A program made the position numbers and the translations under genes. Below the pieces are notes generated by a model. It was not told the origin of the DNA. It made no database searches and saw only the letters and a list, made by a program, of their open reading frames with translations. This document shows, one piece after another, positions 26,507-38,317 of a stretch of 64,000 bases of DNA. This DNA is from Nematostella vectensis (lineage: Eukaryota; Cnidaria; Anthozoa; Actiniaria; Edwardsiidae): positions 6,125,306-6,189,305 of the forward strand of contig NC_064046.1 of NCBI RefSeq assembly GCF_932526225.1, given 5' to 3'. The first letter of the stretch is position 1. Each line of letters starts with the position of its first letter.

Positions 26507-26601
26507 CATTTTCCCCCAACACTATTCCAGATTGGAACACCCTTCCGGTACACACCGCTAGTGCCAGTTCATTACTTTCATTTAAGACCTTAGTTTCGAA
26601 A
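26507..26601 (+). pseudogene. 3' end of a non-LTR retrotransposon ORF
   Basis: The frame reads a short IPDWNTLPVHT motif, then SFKTLVSK and a stop. This is the typical C-terminus of CR1/L2-type reverse transcriptase ORFs (P-x-T-IPDWN-LP). Only about 95 bp of coding sequence remains; 5'-truncated copies are normal for this class. Confidence 0.6.
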
Positions 26602-26839
26602 TAGAGCTGTTTAAATTATTATAATGTACTGTTTTAGTCTTATTTATTTATGTATATTAATTTATCTTGGTATAATGCAACTCAGCTTACAGTAACCGAG
26701 CATTAAAAATAAGAATTTGTGGTCTAACAGACAATTTGAGCATAACAACATCCTTTGATACAGCAGGTATAAGTGTAATAGGGTTTTTAATGCAAGATGC
26801 TTTGTGTCAATGATACTGTAAATCTGTTAAATATTTTTT

Positions 26840-27910
26840 ATCAACCTGAAGATAATGAGAAAAGGGGAAATGTTATGAAAGTGCTCAATCAAGTTGTTGC
26901 ATTACTGTAAAAGTTTTTATCAAAAATATAGTCCCAGTTTATTTTTTTATCTCTTTGACTGTTTTTATATGCAATTGATAATTATTTGTTGTTTCCCCTC
27001 TGCACCCTGAAACAAATAAAGTAGGTTAGGTTTGAAACTAGACATTTTCATTTAGCACTAATCAGTAATATCAAGATTTTTTCTTTTATCTTGCTTCCCA
27101 AGTCAATTTGTTCTCCTCCATTTAATTGCATTTAATTTTGTAGTAGCATTAGCATGTGTGGATCCAGCTGCAGGGTTTCTGTAAAAATAAAAATAAAAAC
27201 AGCAGGCCACCATGCTAAGGGGTTGGTTCACCAATATGTTATGCATGACTGAGGTACATATTTGTGGATTTTAATTTCCTTGGTGATGGAGTATCACTAG
27301 TAAGTGGCACCTGAATGTATCTAACTATATCATTCTATCTTTGGAATGCTGTTTCATCCATTATTTGTTTCTTTGCAATGGCAAAGCCGGTCAGAATGTA
27401 GCTTTGGTGCAAGTGTACATTAATGGAACTTCTATAAAAGGGTTTTATTAGGGCAAGGTACTTACTTAATAAATTATAAAAAGATAATAACAAACTTGTG
27501 CTTTTTCAATAATAAATCTGCAAAGAAAACAGCTTTTATATCAAACCTAAAGGTAATAGGGAAAGGGGAAATGTTTGGAAAGTGCTCAGTCAAGCTATTA
27601 TTGTATTTTTGTCATATATTTTTTTAAAAGTAGATTCACATTTTTTTCAAATAGTCACATTTCTCCCTTTCAACTCCTAATTGACTTTCTGTTTATTTAT
27701 TGCTCTCTACCCCAAACATAAGTCCATTGCATTCATTTTTGAGTAGCTAGTATGGGTGGATCCAGGGTTTCTAAAAACAACTGGCCAAAGGGTGGGTGTA
27801 CTAATATGTATTAATTTCAACACATTCTTCTGAATAATCAGTTGTAGTACATGGAAACTACAGTATGGCGTCTAAATCTTTGGAATGCTGTTACATCCTT
27901 GATATATTCT
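26840..27910 (+). repeat. Diverged direct duplication (two blocks of roughly 0.4-0.5 kb)
   Basis: 26840-27365 and 27535-27910 share the same order of words: CCTGAAGATAAT/CCTAAAGGTAAT, AGGGGAAATGTT, AAAGTGCTCA-TCAAG, ATGTGTGGATCCAG/ATGGGTGGATCCAG, GGTTTCTAAA, TTTGGAATGCTGTT-CATCC. The copies have many indels, so the duplication is old. No coding capacity is seen. Confidence 0.6.
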
Positions 27911-28904
27911 TTACAAGGTCAAAGATTGTTATACTGTTTTGATAAAAAAAAAATACGCATAGTGGAACAAATAAGAATTGACCGTTAGACACTTGAAAAA
28001 CATTCTCATCAACTAAGGCACCTTGAACTTTGACAGCCTTTTTTTACACCAGGGTTTAGTACTTTCATACTGCATATTTAATAGCATTGAATGAGTGCTT
28101 GCTTGATCCATTTGAAGGGGCCAATACAATTCATAATTATATGGCAGTAAAAATTGCTTTTTTTAAACACATTTAAAAACATTCTTTCAATGCTGGCTCC
28201 GCTTTTAGGCAGTGCCTAAATCTATATATTAGATCAATAGATCAATTTCAGGCTATGGGCGGAATGGATTTAATTTTCCGCGACCAAGCTCCATCCACCG
28301 TCTCTTAGGATTTACTCTCGGCTAAACCTCACAGTACCAGTCTACTTATTTGCATTGTCCTTGAGTTTACTGGCTCGTTCTATAGATATCAAGTAATAAA
28401 GTCCCATTGTGAACTTTTTGCGGACGGATTGCTCCCTACTCTCTTATTCAAAGTCACGAACTATGACCCGAAGAAGAAAATAAAACCTTATAATTGGTAC
28501 AAATTTTATTACTATGCTCATTATATGCAAATTATTAAACACGACCCTATATGTTACACTGCCCGTCAACGTTCGGTCAGCGGTATGTTGGTGCCGCTGT
28601 ACCGGTAAAAGTCTCTCTTTACTGTCGCAACTCGGACGTGCTTTCTCTGAGGGGTCTCCAAGGGGGGTCGTCTGCCGTACTGCGAGGATGTGAGGACGGG
28701 CACAGCCTTCTCACATTCCTACAAAGGAAAAAGTGAGCCTTATAACGCTAGCCTCGCTAGCACAGCAATCCCGAAATTGAGAGTGGCTGCGTAGGTGGCT
28801 GCCGCAACGCTAGCATGTCATAAAATGTAGCCGTCTCAATCCTACCGAAAAGGATTCTACTTTTAGGTTTTATGTGCAAAAGAAAGCATATTGGAGCGAT
28901 AAAT
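27911..28904. other. Intergenic stretch with a GC-richer patch
   Basis: No supported gene. A GC-richer segment at 28550-28740 stands out from the AT-rich surroundings. It contains the hairpin-forming words GGATGTGAGG and TTCTCACATTCC and follows an octamer ATGCAAAT (28526-28533). A small structured RNA is possible but unsupported. Confidence 0.4.
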
Positions 28905-29100
28905 ATCATAAAGGAAACGTAGTTTTGGGGGTCTGGTACCGACGAATCTATGTGATTTTTAGAACTTTCTCCATTGACTAAAGATGGTAATAGTCACTGT
29001 TTTTCTCTTCTGTCATAAAGATTACGAAGCACCAGCGGTATGGCAACCTAAAAAGTTACATGCAGTGTTTCCAGATAAGGAATATATTAGTTTCCATATA
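28905..29100 (+). repeat. Dispersed repeat, copy 2
   Basis: Second copy of the roughly 200-bp repeat at 22390-22600, same orientation, with substitutions and small deletions. No coding capacity. Confidence 0.65.
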
Positions 29101-30225
29101 TGGAAGTGACCGTGTTTGGCAAAAACGACTTTTTTAAACTAAATTTTCTTGATATGTTTTCTTGATAATTTGGCTTTTTTGTCATCACTTCGGACATAAA
29201 AGACAAACTCGTCAATGTAAAAAAAGTGTATTGGAATACGTTTTATGAAACACCTTTACTTTTGACATTCAAACAACTCAAAAGCGTTAAAGCGTGTATT
29301 CGAATTAGGTAGTTATAGTCGATCTTTAGTCTGCTTTATATTACCTATACGCCTTTAAACCGTCAGCACAAACTACAAAGTCGATTGGCCATAATTTATG
29401 ACTCCGGGATTGCCTAAGTTTGTTTGTTTCCTTGATTATCGCGAATAAACCTATTGGTGCTTATCCAGCATATTCTGACCCCTTTAAAAATCATTTGTGA
29501 ACATTTCCAGCGCTAGAGTAAGTTGACATCGCTTTTGTGCGAAGTGTCGCTTACTGCTTATTTTCGTTAAACTTTCAATTTTTGAGCACAGTCTGCCCTC
29601 CTTATACTACTTACCTCAGCGTGGACATCAAACGCGTCAGTGTGCTGTCTGTCGTCTCTATGGAGCTTGCTGCAGTAGCCTTGCTTGATCTTGAACATCC
29701 GGTCATATGTCAACACCCGTGTTTGCTGATAAAAATTTACATGCATGACGGGTCAGCTGTCTATTTCTCGTTTTCGCTACTTAAAACCACTCCTTTGTTA
29801 TTGTTTAAAATTGAAAATACAGTGAATCATTTGCAAGAAAACTTACCATCCACAAGAATTCATTTTAGTAGTTTATTGATGATATCTGATTGAAAGCTTC
29901 TCAGTTACTTGAAAAAATTAGGCGATGAAAATGGATTGTTTGAGTTAGTCGGTATTGTACGGAAGCATAAAATGGCGGCGTGATTGGCCTTCTTTATGAA
30001 TATCTACATTTGAAAGTACAGCAGCGATTACATGCTTGATTTGCTCGCTCAGGCGTCTGCCTATATACTTGTTTATTCAAATAATCATTATGAAAAAAAG
30101 GTCCAAAAACATTTTTGACGATTCAAGCTATGGCGAGTGCGTTTTTCACTCTAAGAGGAAACGCGGCTCCTATTGACTGAAGTGTAATTTGGCCCTTTAA
30201 TTGGGAGCTATCGAAACCAAAGCAT
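29101..30225. other. Intergenic stretch, no gene seen
   Basis: The open frame at 29537-29893 (118 codons) lacks recognisable motifs and convincing splice context, so I do not call it. The sequence is AT-rich and unstructured by eye. Confidence 0.5.
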
Positions 30226-32213
30226 TCCAAAACCACCCTACAGGTCTGTATGTTAATGTCTGTGTTATCCACCCTACAGGCCTGTATGATAGTGTCTGTG
30301 TTATCAGTGCCCAAAACCACCCTACAGGCCTGTATGATAGTGTCTGTGTTATCCACCCTACAGGCCTGTATGATAGTGTCTGTGTTATCCACCCTACAGG
30401 CCTGTATTACAGTGTCTGTGTTATCCACCCTACAGGCCTGTATGACAGTGTCTGTGTTATCAGTGCCCAAAACCACCCTACAGGCCTGTATGACAGTGTC
30501 TGTGTTATCAGTGCCCTAAAACCACCCTACAGGCCTGTATGATAGTGTCTGTGTTATCAGTGCCCCAAAACCACCCTACAGGCCTGTATGACAGTGTCTG
30601 TGTTATCAGTGCCCCAAAACCACCCTACAGGCCTGTATGACAGTGTCTGTGTTATCAGTGCCCCAAAACCACCCTACAGGCCTGTATGATAGTGTCTGTG
30701 TTATCAGTGCCCCAAAACCACCCTACAGGCCTGTATGACAGTGTCTGTGTTATCAGTGCCCCCAAACCACCCTACAGGTCTGTATGATAGTGTCTGTGTT
30801 ATCAGTGCCCCCAAACCACCCTACAGGCCTGTATGACAGTGTCTGTGTTATCAGTGCCCCAAAACCACCCTACAGGCCTGTATGATAGTGTCTGTGTTAT
30901 CAGTGCCCCCAAACCACCCTACAGGTCTGTATGATAGTGTCTGTGTTATCAGTGCCCCCAAACCACCCTACAGGCCTGTATGACAGTGTCTGTGTTATCA
31001 GTGCCCCCAAACCACCCTACAGGCCTGTATGATAGTGTCTGTGTTATCAGTGCCCCCAAACCACCCTACAGGCCTGTATGATAGTGTCTGTGTTATCAGT
31101 GCCCTAAAACCACCCTACAGGCCTGTATGACAGTGTCTGTGTTATCAGTGCCCCCAAACCACCCTACAGGTCTGTATGATAGTGTCTGTGTTATCAGTGC
31201 CCCAAAACCACCCTACAGGTCTGTATGACAGTGTCTGTGTTATCAGTGCCCCAAAACCACCCTACAGGCCTGTATGACAGTGTCTGTGTTATCAGTGCCC
31301 CAAACCACCCTACAGGCCTGTATGATAGTGTCTGTGTTATCAGTGCCCCAAACCACCCTACAGGCCTGTATGATAGTGTCTGTGTTATCAGTGCCCCAAA
31401 ACCACCCTACAGGCCTGTATGACAGTGTCTGTGTTATCAGTGCCCCAAACCACCCTACAGGCCTGTATGATAGTGTCTGTGTTATCAGTGCCCCAAAACC
31501 ACCCTACAGGCCTGTATGACAGTGTCTGTGTTATCCACCCTAGAGGCCTGTATGATATTGTTTGTGTTATCAGTGCCCCAAAACCACCCTACAGGTCTGT
31601 ATGATAGTGTCTGTGTTATCAGTGCCCCAAAACCACCCTACAGGCCTGTATGACAGTGTCTGTGTTATCAGTGCCCTAAAACCACCCTACAGGTCTGTAT
31701 GACAGTGTCTGTGTTATCAGTGCCCTAAAACCACCCAACAGGCCTGTATGACAGTGTCTGTGTTATCAGTGCCCTAAAACCACCCTACAGGCCTGTATGA
31801 CAGTGTCTGTGTTATCCACCCTACAGGCCTGTATGACAGTATCTGTGTTATCCACCCTACAGGCCTGTATGACAGTGTCTGTGTTATCCACCCTACAAGC
31901 CTGTATGACAGTGTCTGTGTTATCCACCCTACAGGCCTGTATGACAGTGTCTGTGTTATCCACCCTACAAGCCTGTATGACAGTGTCTGTGTTATCCACC
32001 CTACAGGCCTGTATGACAGTGTCTGTGTTATCCACCCTACAAGCCTGTATGACAGTGTCTGTGTTATCCACCCTACAGGCCTGTATGACAGTGTCTGTGT
32101 TATCCACCCTACAGGCCTGTATGACAGTGTCTGTGTTATCCACCCTACAAGCCTGTATGACAGTGTCTGTGTTATCCACCCTACAGGCCTGTATGACAGT
32201 GTCTGTTATCAGT
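30226..32213 (+). repeat. Minisatellite with 36-bp and 49-bp unit forms
   Basis: The core unit (CCACCCTACAGGCCTGTATG, ACAGTGTCTGTGTTAT) is 36 bp. A longer form adds CAGTGCCCCAAAA to give 48-49 bp. Long forms dominate 30540-31790; short forms make a pure block at 31790-32205. Because 36 is a multiple of three, the pure block is open on both strands for about 140 codons, which is a compositional effect and not a gene. Confidence 0.95.
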
Positions 32214-32375
32214 GCCTAATCACTAAAAAAATTGACTGGCTACAATTTGGAGTATGTACATTTTGTATACCAAGGGATTTGATTATTTCCCTAGAACCTG
32301 CGAATACTGGCAAATCAGTCAAAACTTATTATCTTATAGCATTTAGCATATAGCGTTTAGTAGATAAACAATGAT

Positions 32376-32867
32376 TACCTTATTACACTTTATTTTCGCG
32401 TCACTTTAATTTCGTGAATTTCGCGATTTTAAAAGATTCGCGAAAATAAAGTGTCGCGAAAATAAAGTGTCGCGAAAATTAGGATTCGCGAAAAAATAAG
32501 TGAGTACACAAGAAGCCTTTGGGGGAATATTGGCCGTTTAATAAGCTTTGAGATAACACCTTGTCTATTCATCTAATGTACATATAGTAGGGTAAGGGGT
32601 TGAGTTGGACTTGTATGTAGATTTTTATGAAACTAAATTTAGCACACGTATCTTTTTATTACAAATTGTTTCAGTTTAGATGATTACAGCACATTTTATT
32701 TCTACTTGTTTTGCTTGATTTTATTATCCCAAAATCGTGAAATCGCGAAAATAAAGTGATCTGGTTTTTACGAAAATAGAAAAAATCGCGAATAAAAAGT
32801 GTCGCGAAATATCGCCATCTCAAAATCGCGAAATTTTGACGTCGCGAAAATAAAGTGTAGTAAGGTA
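32376..32867. mobile_element. MITE with 25-bp terminal inverted repeats, TA flanks
   Basis: Left end TACCTTATTACACTTTATTT plus TCGCG (32376-32400) and right end 32843-32867 are inverse complements with one mismatch. The termini start and end in TA, as for Tc1/mariner insertion. The interior repeats the word CGCGAAAATAAAGTG several times next to both ends. It is 492 bp long and has no ORF. Confidence 0.75.
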
Positions 32868-33443
32868 GTAAAATGTATGGAAAGTTGTGAAACAAAAATA
32901 AAATACAAAGCTTTTCCTTCGTTGTCAATACAGAGCTTTTCCTTTGTAACAGCAGGGGCTGTTGCCCCCCCCCCCTTCAAGCAGCCAAAAATACAGTAAA
33001 TGTATGAGACATTATCTGAAATACACGAGAAATTGCTTTGAAAAGGCCTTTTGGGCCTCCTCCTGTTAAAAATCCTGGCTACGCCGCTATACAGTATCCT
33101 CCTCTTGATTTATTATTCGGTTATCTAGATGAAAATCGAGTTTGTGATTCTTTGTTTTGATGGCATTAGTCTCTTAACAAGGTAGGGGAACTAGGGTATT
33201 GAATATGAATGCAATCAATGTCAACCACAAAAGTTTCACAAATGGTTAAATTACCAAACAGATATAATATCATAAATGTGATCACGGCAAGCCAACAACG
33301 TGCTGTCAAATTGTCACCACATGGCAACAAATGTTGTTAATTATTCGAGACTTTAAGCATCTTAGAGAATTTAATCTAATTTATGTGCGATGCTAAAGGC
33401 TGCGAAAGTTTTTGCTAGAAGCTGGCATAGAAGGGGTAAAGGG
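32868..33443. other. Intergenic stretch with repeat-like patches
   Basis: No gene is seen. A C-run (about 32967-32977) is followed by GGGCCTCCTCCTG and CTACGCCGCTATAC words, typical of a decayed MITE or SINE end. Confidence 0.4.
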
Positions 33444-33576
33444 AGTTTGCAGTTGAATTAGTAAAGATGACTATTTTGTTTGCAGTTGAATTAGTAAAGA
33501 TGACTATTTTGTTTGCAGTTGGATTAGTAAAGATGACTATTTTGTTTGCAGTTGGATTAGTAAAGATGACTATTTT
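33444..33576 (+). repeat. Tandem repeat, 33-bp unit, four copies
   Basis: The unit GTTTGCAGTTGAATTAGTAA then AGATGACTATTTT repeats four times with a single A/G change between the first and last pairs. Confidence 0.9.
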
Positions 33577-34149
33577 GTTTGGATGTTCTGGCTTGACATA
33601 GAAGCGTTTTGGCAAATTAATTTCATGCTCTGTGTGCTGCTGTCAAACGCTTGTTTTCGATTCCCAGAAATACGAGACAACATGGCCGCCACGCATGCGT
33701 AATATTGCACATACAATGTCAAAATGGCTGCCATTTATTATAAGGAAATGTGGGGAGACATCACAATTTATCAAATTCTCTCGTTTCAGAGATTTTGGGC
33801 TCACATGCAGGACTCGAAAAAAAACTCTTGCCATTCGAGTGATACACTTTCCGTTCAAACGATGCCAGAGAAAGCCCTATAATTGTTCCTTGGACATTGC
33901 ACTTTTGTTCGCTTGAGAGCATACAATCCTCCATACATTCTCTGTAATTTCATTGAAATCAGGCATAAAAGTAGTCGTTTAAAAGGTAGAACTGTTCGCC
34001 GCATCACAGGTGCAGGACTCGAAATTGGAAAATCGACTATCCTTCCATCAAATTGCCCAATAAAATAGGCAGTAGCGCCTTCCAATCTTGTTCCCGAAGA
34101 AATAACATTTTATGTAGTTATGCCTAGTTCTGGAACCATTATTGTTGTT

Positions 34150-34308
34150 GTTGTGGTTTGAAATGCTTCTTGGTTTAAAATTGTTAAAACCAGTTTGAAA
34201 AAAATTCAAACCAAGAAGCATTTCAAACCACAACAAATGTGGCATGGTTTGAATTTTTTTCAAACTGGTTTTAACAATTTCAAACCAAGAAGCATTTCAA
34301 ACCACAAC
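34150..34308. mobile_element. Fold-back element with 64-bp arms
   Basis: Arms 34150-34213 and 34245-34308 are inverse complements with about one mismatch. The 31-bp loop contains a further copy of the terminal AGAAGCATTTCAAACCACAAC-type sequence. Single-stranded DNA or RNA from here would form a long hairpin. No coding capacity. Confidence 0.8.
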
Positions 34309-35447
34309 ATTGTCTTTAAGATAAAGACTGAAGCAAGGAAAACGGTGCGCTCCGCAAGAACAACTTCTCTCCGTTTGTCCGTTCTCCATTTTGTTTTTAA
34401 ACGGCCCCACGGCTTTCTGGGATAGACACAGGGGAACCATAAAGCCTTTCTAAAATACATTTTTTTAAAATTTGCGCATATAATGTTTTCCAACCTCAGC
34501 AAGACTGCCGCACTTCCATTATCATTGGACGTATCAAATCAGAGATGCCCCTAGCACGTTTAAATACCGCTAATACTACTTTTATTTGGAATTTTAGTCA
34601 ACCTGATTAAAAACTTCTAGTGTAACAACAAAAGGGAAGCCCCTGTGCTGGCCGGAATCTCGTTTTTATTTGTGATACCGCTGTTATTCCTCGCGGGCCT
34701 AGCAAAATGTGAGCCCAGAGAAACCGCTGGCTAATGTCCCTAAACGGAAGCTTTTGTAGTTTTTATTTGTGATGTAGAGCTTCTATTTGCTGACATTTTT
34801 CGTTTATTAGATATGTGGTCAAATCTACAGAAAAAGAAGCAAGTGAGTTTAAAGGCCGGAACTAAAATCTTCGAGATGATACTGATTGCCTTTTCTTTCC
34901 CTAAGCAGATAATTGAGACACCCTACGGTTTCTGACGAACAGTAAAGGAAATTGAAATGATGACTTGAAATCGCATTCAAAGAAGAGCGAAGCTATAAAT
35001 GCCCTACCTGGCGGTCCACTCATCGACAACAACAAAAACCTAAAGTTGATAAAAAAAAAAACAGCAGTAGAAACATCTTTTCACATGGCAGAGGAATGAT
35101 TCCGTTACTGAATACTCTATAACACGGTTAACGCAAGCTTTGCGTTGAAGCTAAAACAATTCAGAAGTTAATTTTTTCTTTGCGGCAAAGTGTGTGGCAA
35201 CAAATGGTTGTTAGCTCTTCTACCTACTTTTAAAGACAAATACACAGCAATAAATTCACAAGGAACATTTTGATTAATCAAGAATCCAGATCTGAAGACT
35301 AAGAAAGCAAATAAGAGAGGAACTTCACAGATACCTTGAAGTAGGTAATTTAAATATTCAAAGACTTTGTTCTCTCCCTCTCGAGTTTAGACAAGCGATC
35401 TTAAAATTCTGGTGATAGCTCCAGCTAATTATGTAAAATGCGAGAGT
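34309..35447. other. Intergenic stretch upstream of the GPCR pseudogene
   Basis: AT-rich sequence without a supported coding exon. It may include a dead promoter for the pseudogene at 35448. Confidence 0.45.
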
Positions 35448-36309
35448 ATGAGCAACTTAACACGTCAAGAGACAACACCCGTTTTTCAAGTAGTTATAGT
35501 AAGCGAAGCATGTATAACAACTCTTGCAAATATCCTGTCCCTAGTGGTCTTTCTGCGCAAGTCCTTCCGTGTCAAGAAATCCACTGTTTTCCTGCTGCAT
35601 ATGACGGCGGCCGATTCGCAGGTTGAACTAGCATATCTAGTGTATTGGCTGGGATATTTTAACGATATTGTACTGTCCTGGTCGTTTTTGGCCGTCGTAA
35701 TGTTCTTGTTATCATTAGTTGGAAAAGCACTTGAGAGGACTTATGCCGTGTTCATGTCATTGAAGCATCGCGCCTCTGGCGAAGAAGAACTTACATCGCG
35801 TATATATTGGTAATGTGGGTGACTGCAATCCATATCCTGATGTACCTCATTCTCGTCATGTTAAATTTGGTATCAGCCAAAGGCATCACAGCTTATATTA
35901 GATAGGCCTCCCCGATAGTTTGCCATCTTTAACTATAATAATCACCTGCTATGTTACTATTTGGGTCAAGATGAGATTCAGCAATGCGTTTGATAACGAG
36001 CAAGCTTCAAAGAAAAACGCCAAGCTTGCAAAAACGCTGTGTATAGTAACTCCAACAACTATCAGTTGCTTTCTTCCCGTGTTAGTTTTAGATGTATGCC
36101 TTCCGTGTTCTCAAAATAGGAGTTATTTGTACATAGCTTTATTCCTCGTCTTGGGTAATTCGTTTTCTAATGTGTTGGTGTACGCCTTTCGCATGGCAGA
36201 TTTCAAAAAAGAGTTGCGTGATATCGCCAGACAGTGTACAGCATTTAGAAAAGTCGGACCTCTTGGACACGATGATCAGCCTTCTTCTTTGAGCAACGAC
36301 CAAGGATGA
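35448..36309 (+). pseudogene. Rhodopsin-like (class A) GPCR pseudogene
   Basis: The frame starts at ATG 35448 with an N-glycosylation site (NLT) and reads TM1 with AN-I (N1.50), TM2 with LHMTAAD (D2.50), and TM3 ending LERTYAV (DRY variant), to a TAA at 35811-35813. TM4 (ILVMWVTAIH, W4.50) continues in another frame to a stop at about 35905. TM5 to TM7 continue in a third frame: TIIITCYVTIW, CFLPVLVL, then NVLVYAFR in place of NPxxY, to 36309. At least two frameshifts break the gene, near 35780-35800 and 35890-35905. Cnidarians have many intronless orphan class A receptors. The ligand cannot be inferred. Confidence 0.8.
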
Positions 36310-36581
36310 CGCTATAAGTGACGTCGTAAACACTTGATGAATAAGTGATCATCATTGAATGGCGGTAAAAAAAAGATATTAACAGACGTTACATGCCTAC
36401 TACCTCTTCATCAGAGTCAAGTGTCTCTTTTTTAGCGCTTTTTCAATCTATAATTATACCTTTTCGTCTGATAGCAAACTCTACCAGCCACCTACAACAC
36501 TTCGTTGCATTTTTACAGGTTATGGTCATTTGTCAATCCAAAGCCACGTGACTAGACTGTAGCTAGCAAACGCTGGGTGCA

Positions 36582-36818
36582 ATAGACCGTTTTCAGGATG
36601 TTGCGCGCGCATCAAAAATGCCACAGACTGGTGGGTCACTGCTGATCTTAAATGGCGTTTGAAGTGGACTTTACAGATGAAGCTATAGAAAATGCTGTCA
36701 AAGTGCTTCTTCCGCGGAGTTTTGGAGTCGATTCCCTTTCGTCCGCATTTCGGATCTGCTTTGGCCCGCCAGTCTGTGGCATTTTGGATGCGCGCGCAAC
36801 ATGGTGGAGACGGTCTAC
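36582..36818. mobile_element. MITE with about 50-bp imperfect terminal inverted repeats
   Basis: TAGACCGTTTTCAGGATGTT and the inverse of the right end agree at about 85 percent over roughly 50 bp. They share GTTGCGCGCGCATC-AAAATGCC and CACAGACTGG. The ends carry TA, as in Tc1/mariner-type insertion. Length 237 bp. The short frames inside are chance. Confidence 0.7.
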
Positions 36819-36955
36819 AGGTTTCACACTGCATTGAGATCTAAACTTGCTACTTTATAAGCTTAGCAGGTCAACTGGTCAGCACTTTATTTTATATAAA
36901 TAGTAAAAAAAAGGCTGATACTTAGACTATACAAATCTGGCTAGTTGACACATAC

Positions 36956-37090
36956 CTGTTTGCCATTGTTGAAGTAGCTGATGCTGTCCAGCGGTTGCTC
37001 CCCTGACAGGTAGCGGCTGTACTCTACCTTCCATGCGCGGCACAGATCACGATTCCGACACGTGGTGATCATGCGCTTGTCACGACATCT
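36956..37090 (-). CDS. Probable internal exon of an unrecognised gene
   Basis: On -, 45 codons run from RCRDKRMITTCRNRDLC through WKVEYSRYLSGEQ to FNNGKQ and meet a strong donor (CAG|GTATGT, donor just below 36956). Codon use and the cysteine/charged pattern look coding. The left boundary is uncertain: AG|AGATGT gives phase 0 to match the exon at 38318-38443, while TTAG|TG about 10 bases further upstream on - has a better tract but needs phase 1. No downstream exon was found on - below 36956; the exon may belong to a broken gene. I do not recognise the family. Confidence 0.45.
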
Positions 37091-37615
37091 CTCATTATAC
37101 ACTAACAGATCAGTAGTAAATTTGTGTGCGCCCAGGTTTTAGCGGGAAAATAACAACAGAAAGGGGCTTATTTGAGTAAGTACGTAGCTGCTTTGTCTCC
37201 TATTATCTTTGTTCTACAAAGGCGTTCTTTTTTCTCTATTCTTCTCGTTCTTTGTGTCGAGGTGCGGATATTGTTCATTTGCCCAATCAAATTGCAGCTT
37301 GTACTGACCCGCTTATTTAGCGCTTACACATAAGCTAAACAGTTTCTTTGTTAGAAAGGGCTTATTTTCATTTAAAGATTTCACTTTTTTATTCGTTCTT
37401 TGGAGGACGGGCGCAGTCCTTTCTGTGTTCATTTTGGCTTAAATTTGCGTTTCAAAATATCACGTGATCTATCAGTGCAATATTTACTCAATAGACCTGA
37501 GGGGAGAAGCTCAATCTGAGTTAACGCCCTGTGACATTTCTAGTTTCATCTTTCTTTGTCTGTTTATTTAAATTGTTTACATGTCAGACATGGCTTCTGT
37601 TCGACTGTAAATCGT

Positions 37616-37815
37616 ATTATGAGGGGGCCGTAAGGGTTTGCGGTGATGCGGTTTTGCCTTAAATCTGGCGCAGTTTTTCGGTTTTTCGTATTTTATTCTT
37701 CGGTATTTTGGTTAGTCTAGACTGCGCGGTTTACAGTTATTGACTTATTTTGACGGTTTTGCGGTTTCTGGCGTTTTTCTTTGCGGTTTTCGCACACCCC
37801 TTACGCCTCCCCCTA
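37616..37815. mobile_element. Probable MITE with imperfect terminal repeats
   Basis: GAGGGGGCCGTAAGGGTTTG on the left and the complement of CACACCCCTTACGCCTCCCC on the right are similar in inverse orientation. Between them lie repeated GCGGTTTT and CGGTTTTTCG words. No coding capacity. Confidence 0.5.
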
Positions 37816-38085
37816 TTACGTGACAAAGCCAATAAAGTAATATAAACCCCTCCTCTTGTTACCCGAAGGTTTCGAGTTTTCGTTACTTTTACGTGCGTAC
37901 TAAAAAGTTTAATAAAATCCTAAATAAAACAAACACACACGCGAAAACTCGATACGATAAACTCCATGTCCCTTTTCACATCTTCATAGCTCTCTCTTGA
38001 ATCGGCTATGCGATATGTATATGTGTATATAATCTGCCAGATATTAAGTGTTCTCTCAATAAAAAATATCATCATCAACTCAAAA

Positions 38086-38282
38086 GGCTAAACTAGGCGA
38101 CATGTAGAGACATTATAGCGCACGCCAAAACTTGTAGAAGCGACAAAGAAATGTTTCTAAGATAGTTGAGAAACATTTTCGTGTCACGCTCTACAAAATT
38201 TGTCGCGCACTACATATTTTCGGTGGTGGCTAAACTAGGAAACATTTAGGAGACATGTCGCGCGCAACATGTCAGTTTAGCC
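38086..38282. mobile_element. MITE with GGCTAAACT terminal repeats
   Basis: GGCTAAACTAGGCGACATGT at 38086 and the complement of ACATGTCAGTTTAGCC at the right end match at 9 terminal bases and again at GACATGT. The interior has further inverted words (GTCGCGC, GTAGAGA). Length 197 bp. Confidence 0.65.
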
Positions 38283-38317
38283 AGGCCTAAACGCTCCCTC
38301 TGTTATTTCCGACCCAC

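Noticed and set aside
28680..28735. 7SK-like 5' hairpin (GGATGTGAGG)
   Set aside because: Only about ten bases agree with the known 7SK start and the paired GAUC motifs are absent, so the match is likely chance.
29509..29530. Seven-base micro-exon between TTCCAG and GTAAGT
   Set aside because: The signals are close and strong, but there is no flanking coding sequence to join. Too little to support.
31766..32219. Open frames of 137 and 140 codons on opposite strands
   Set aside because: They arise because the 36-bp repeat is a multiple of three and lacks stops; the translation is the same 12 residues over and over. Not evidence of a gene.
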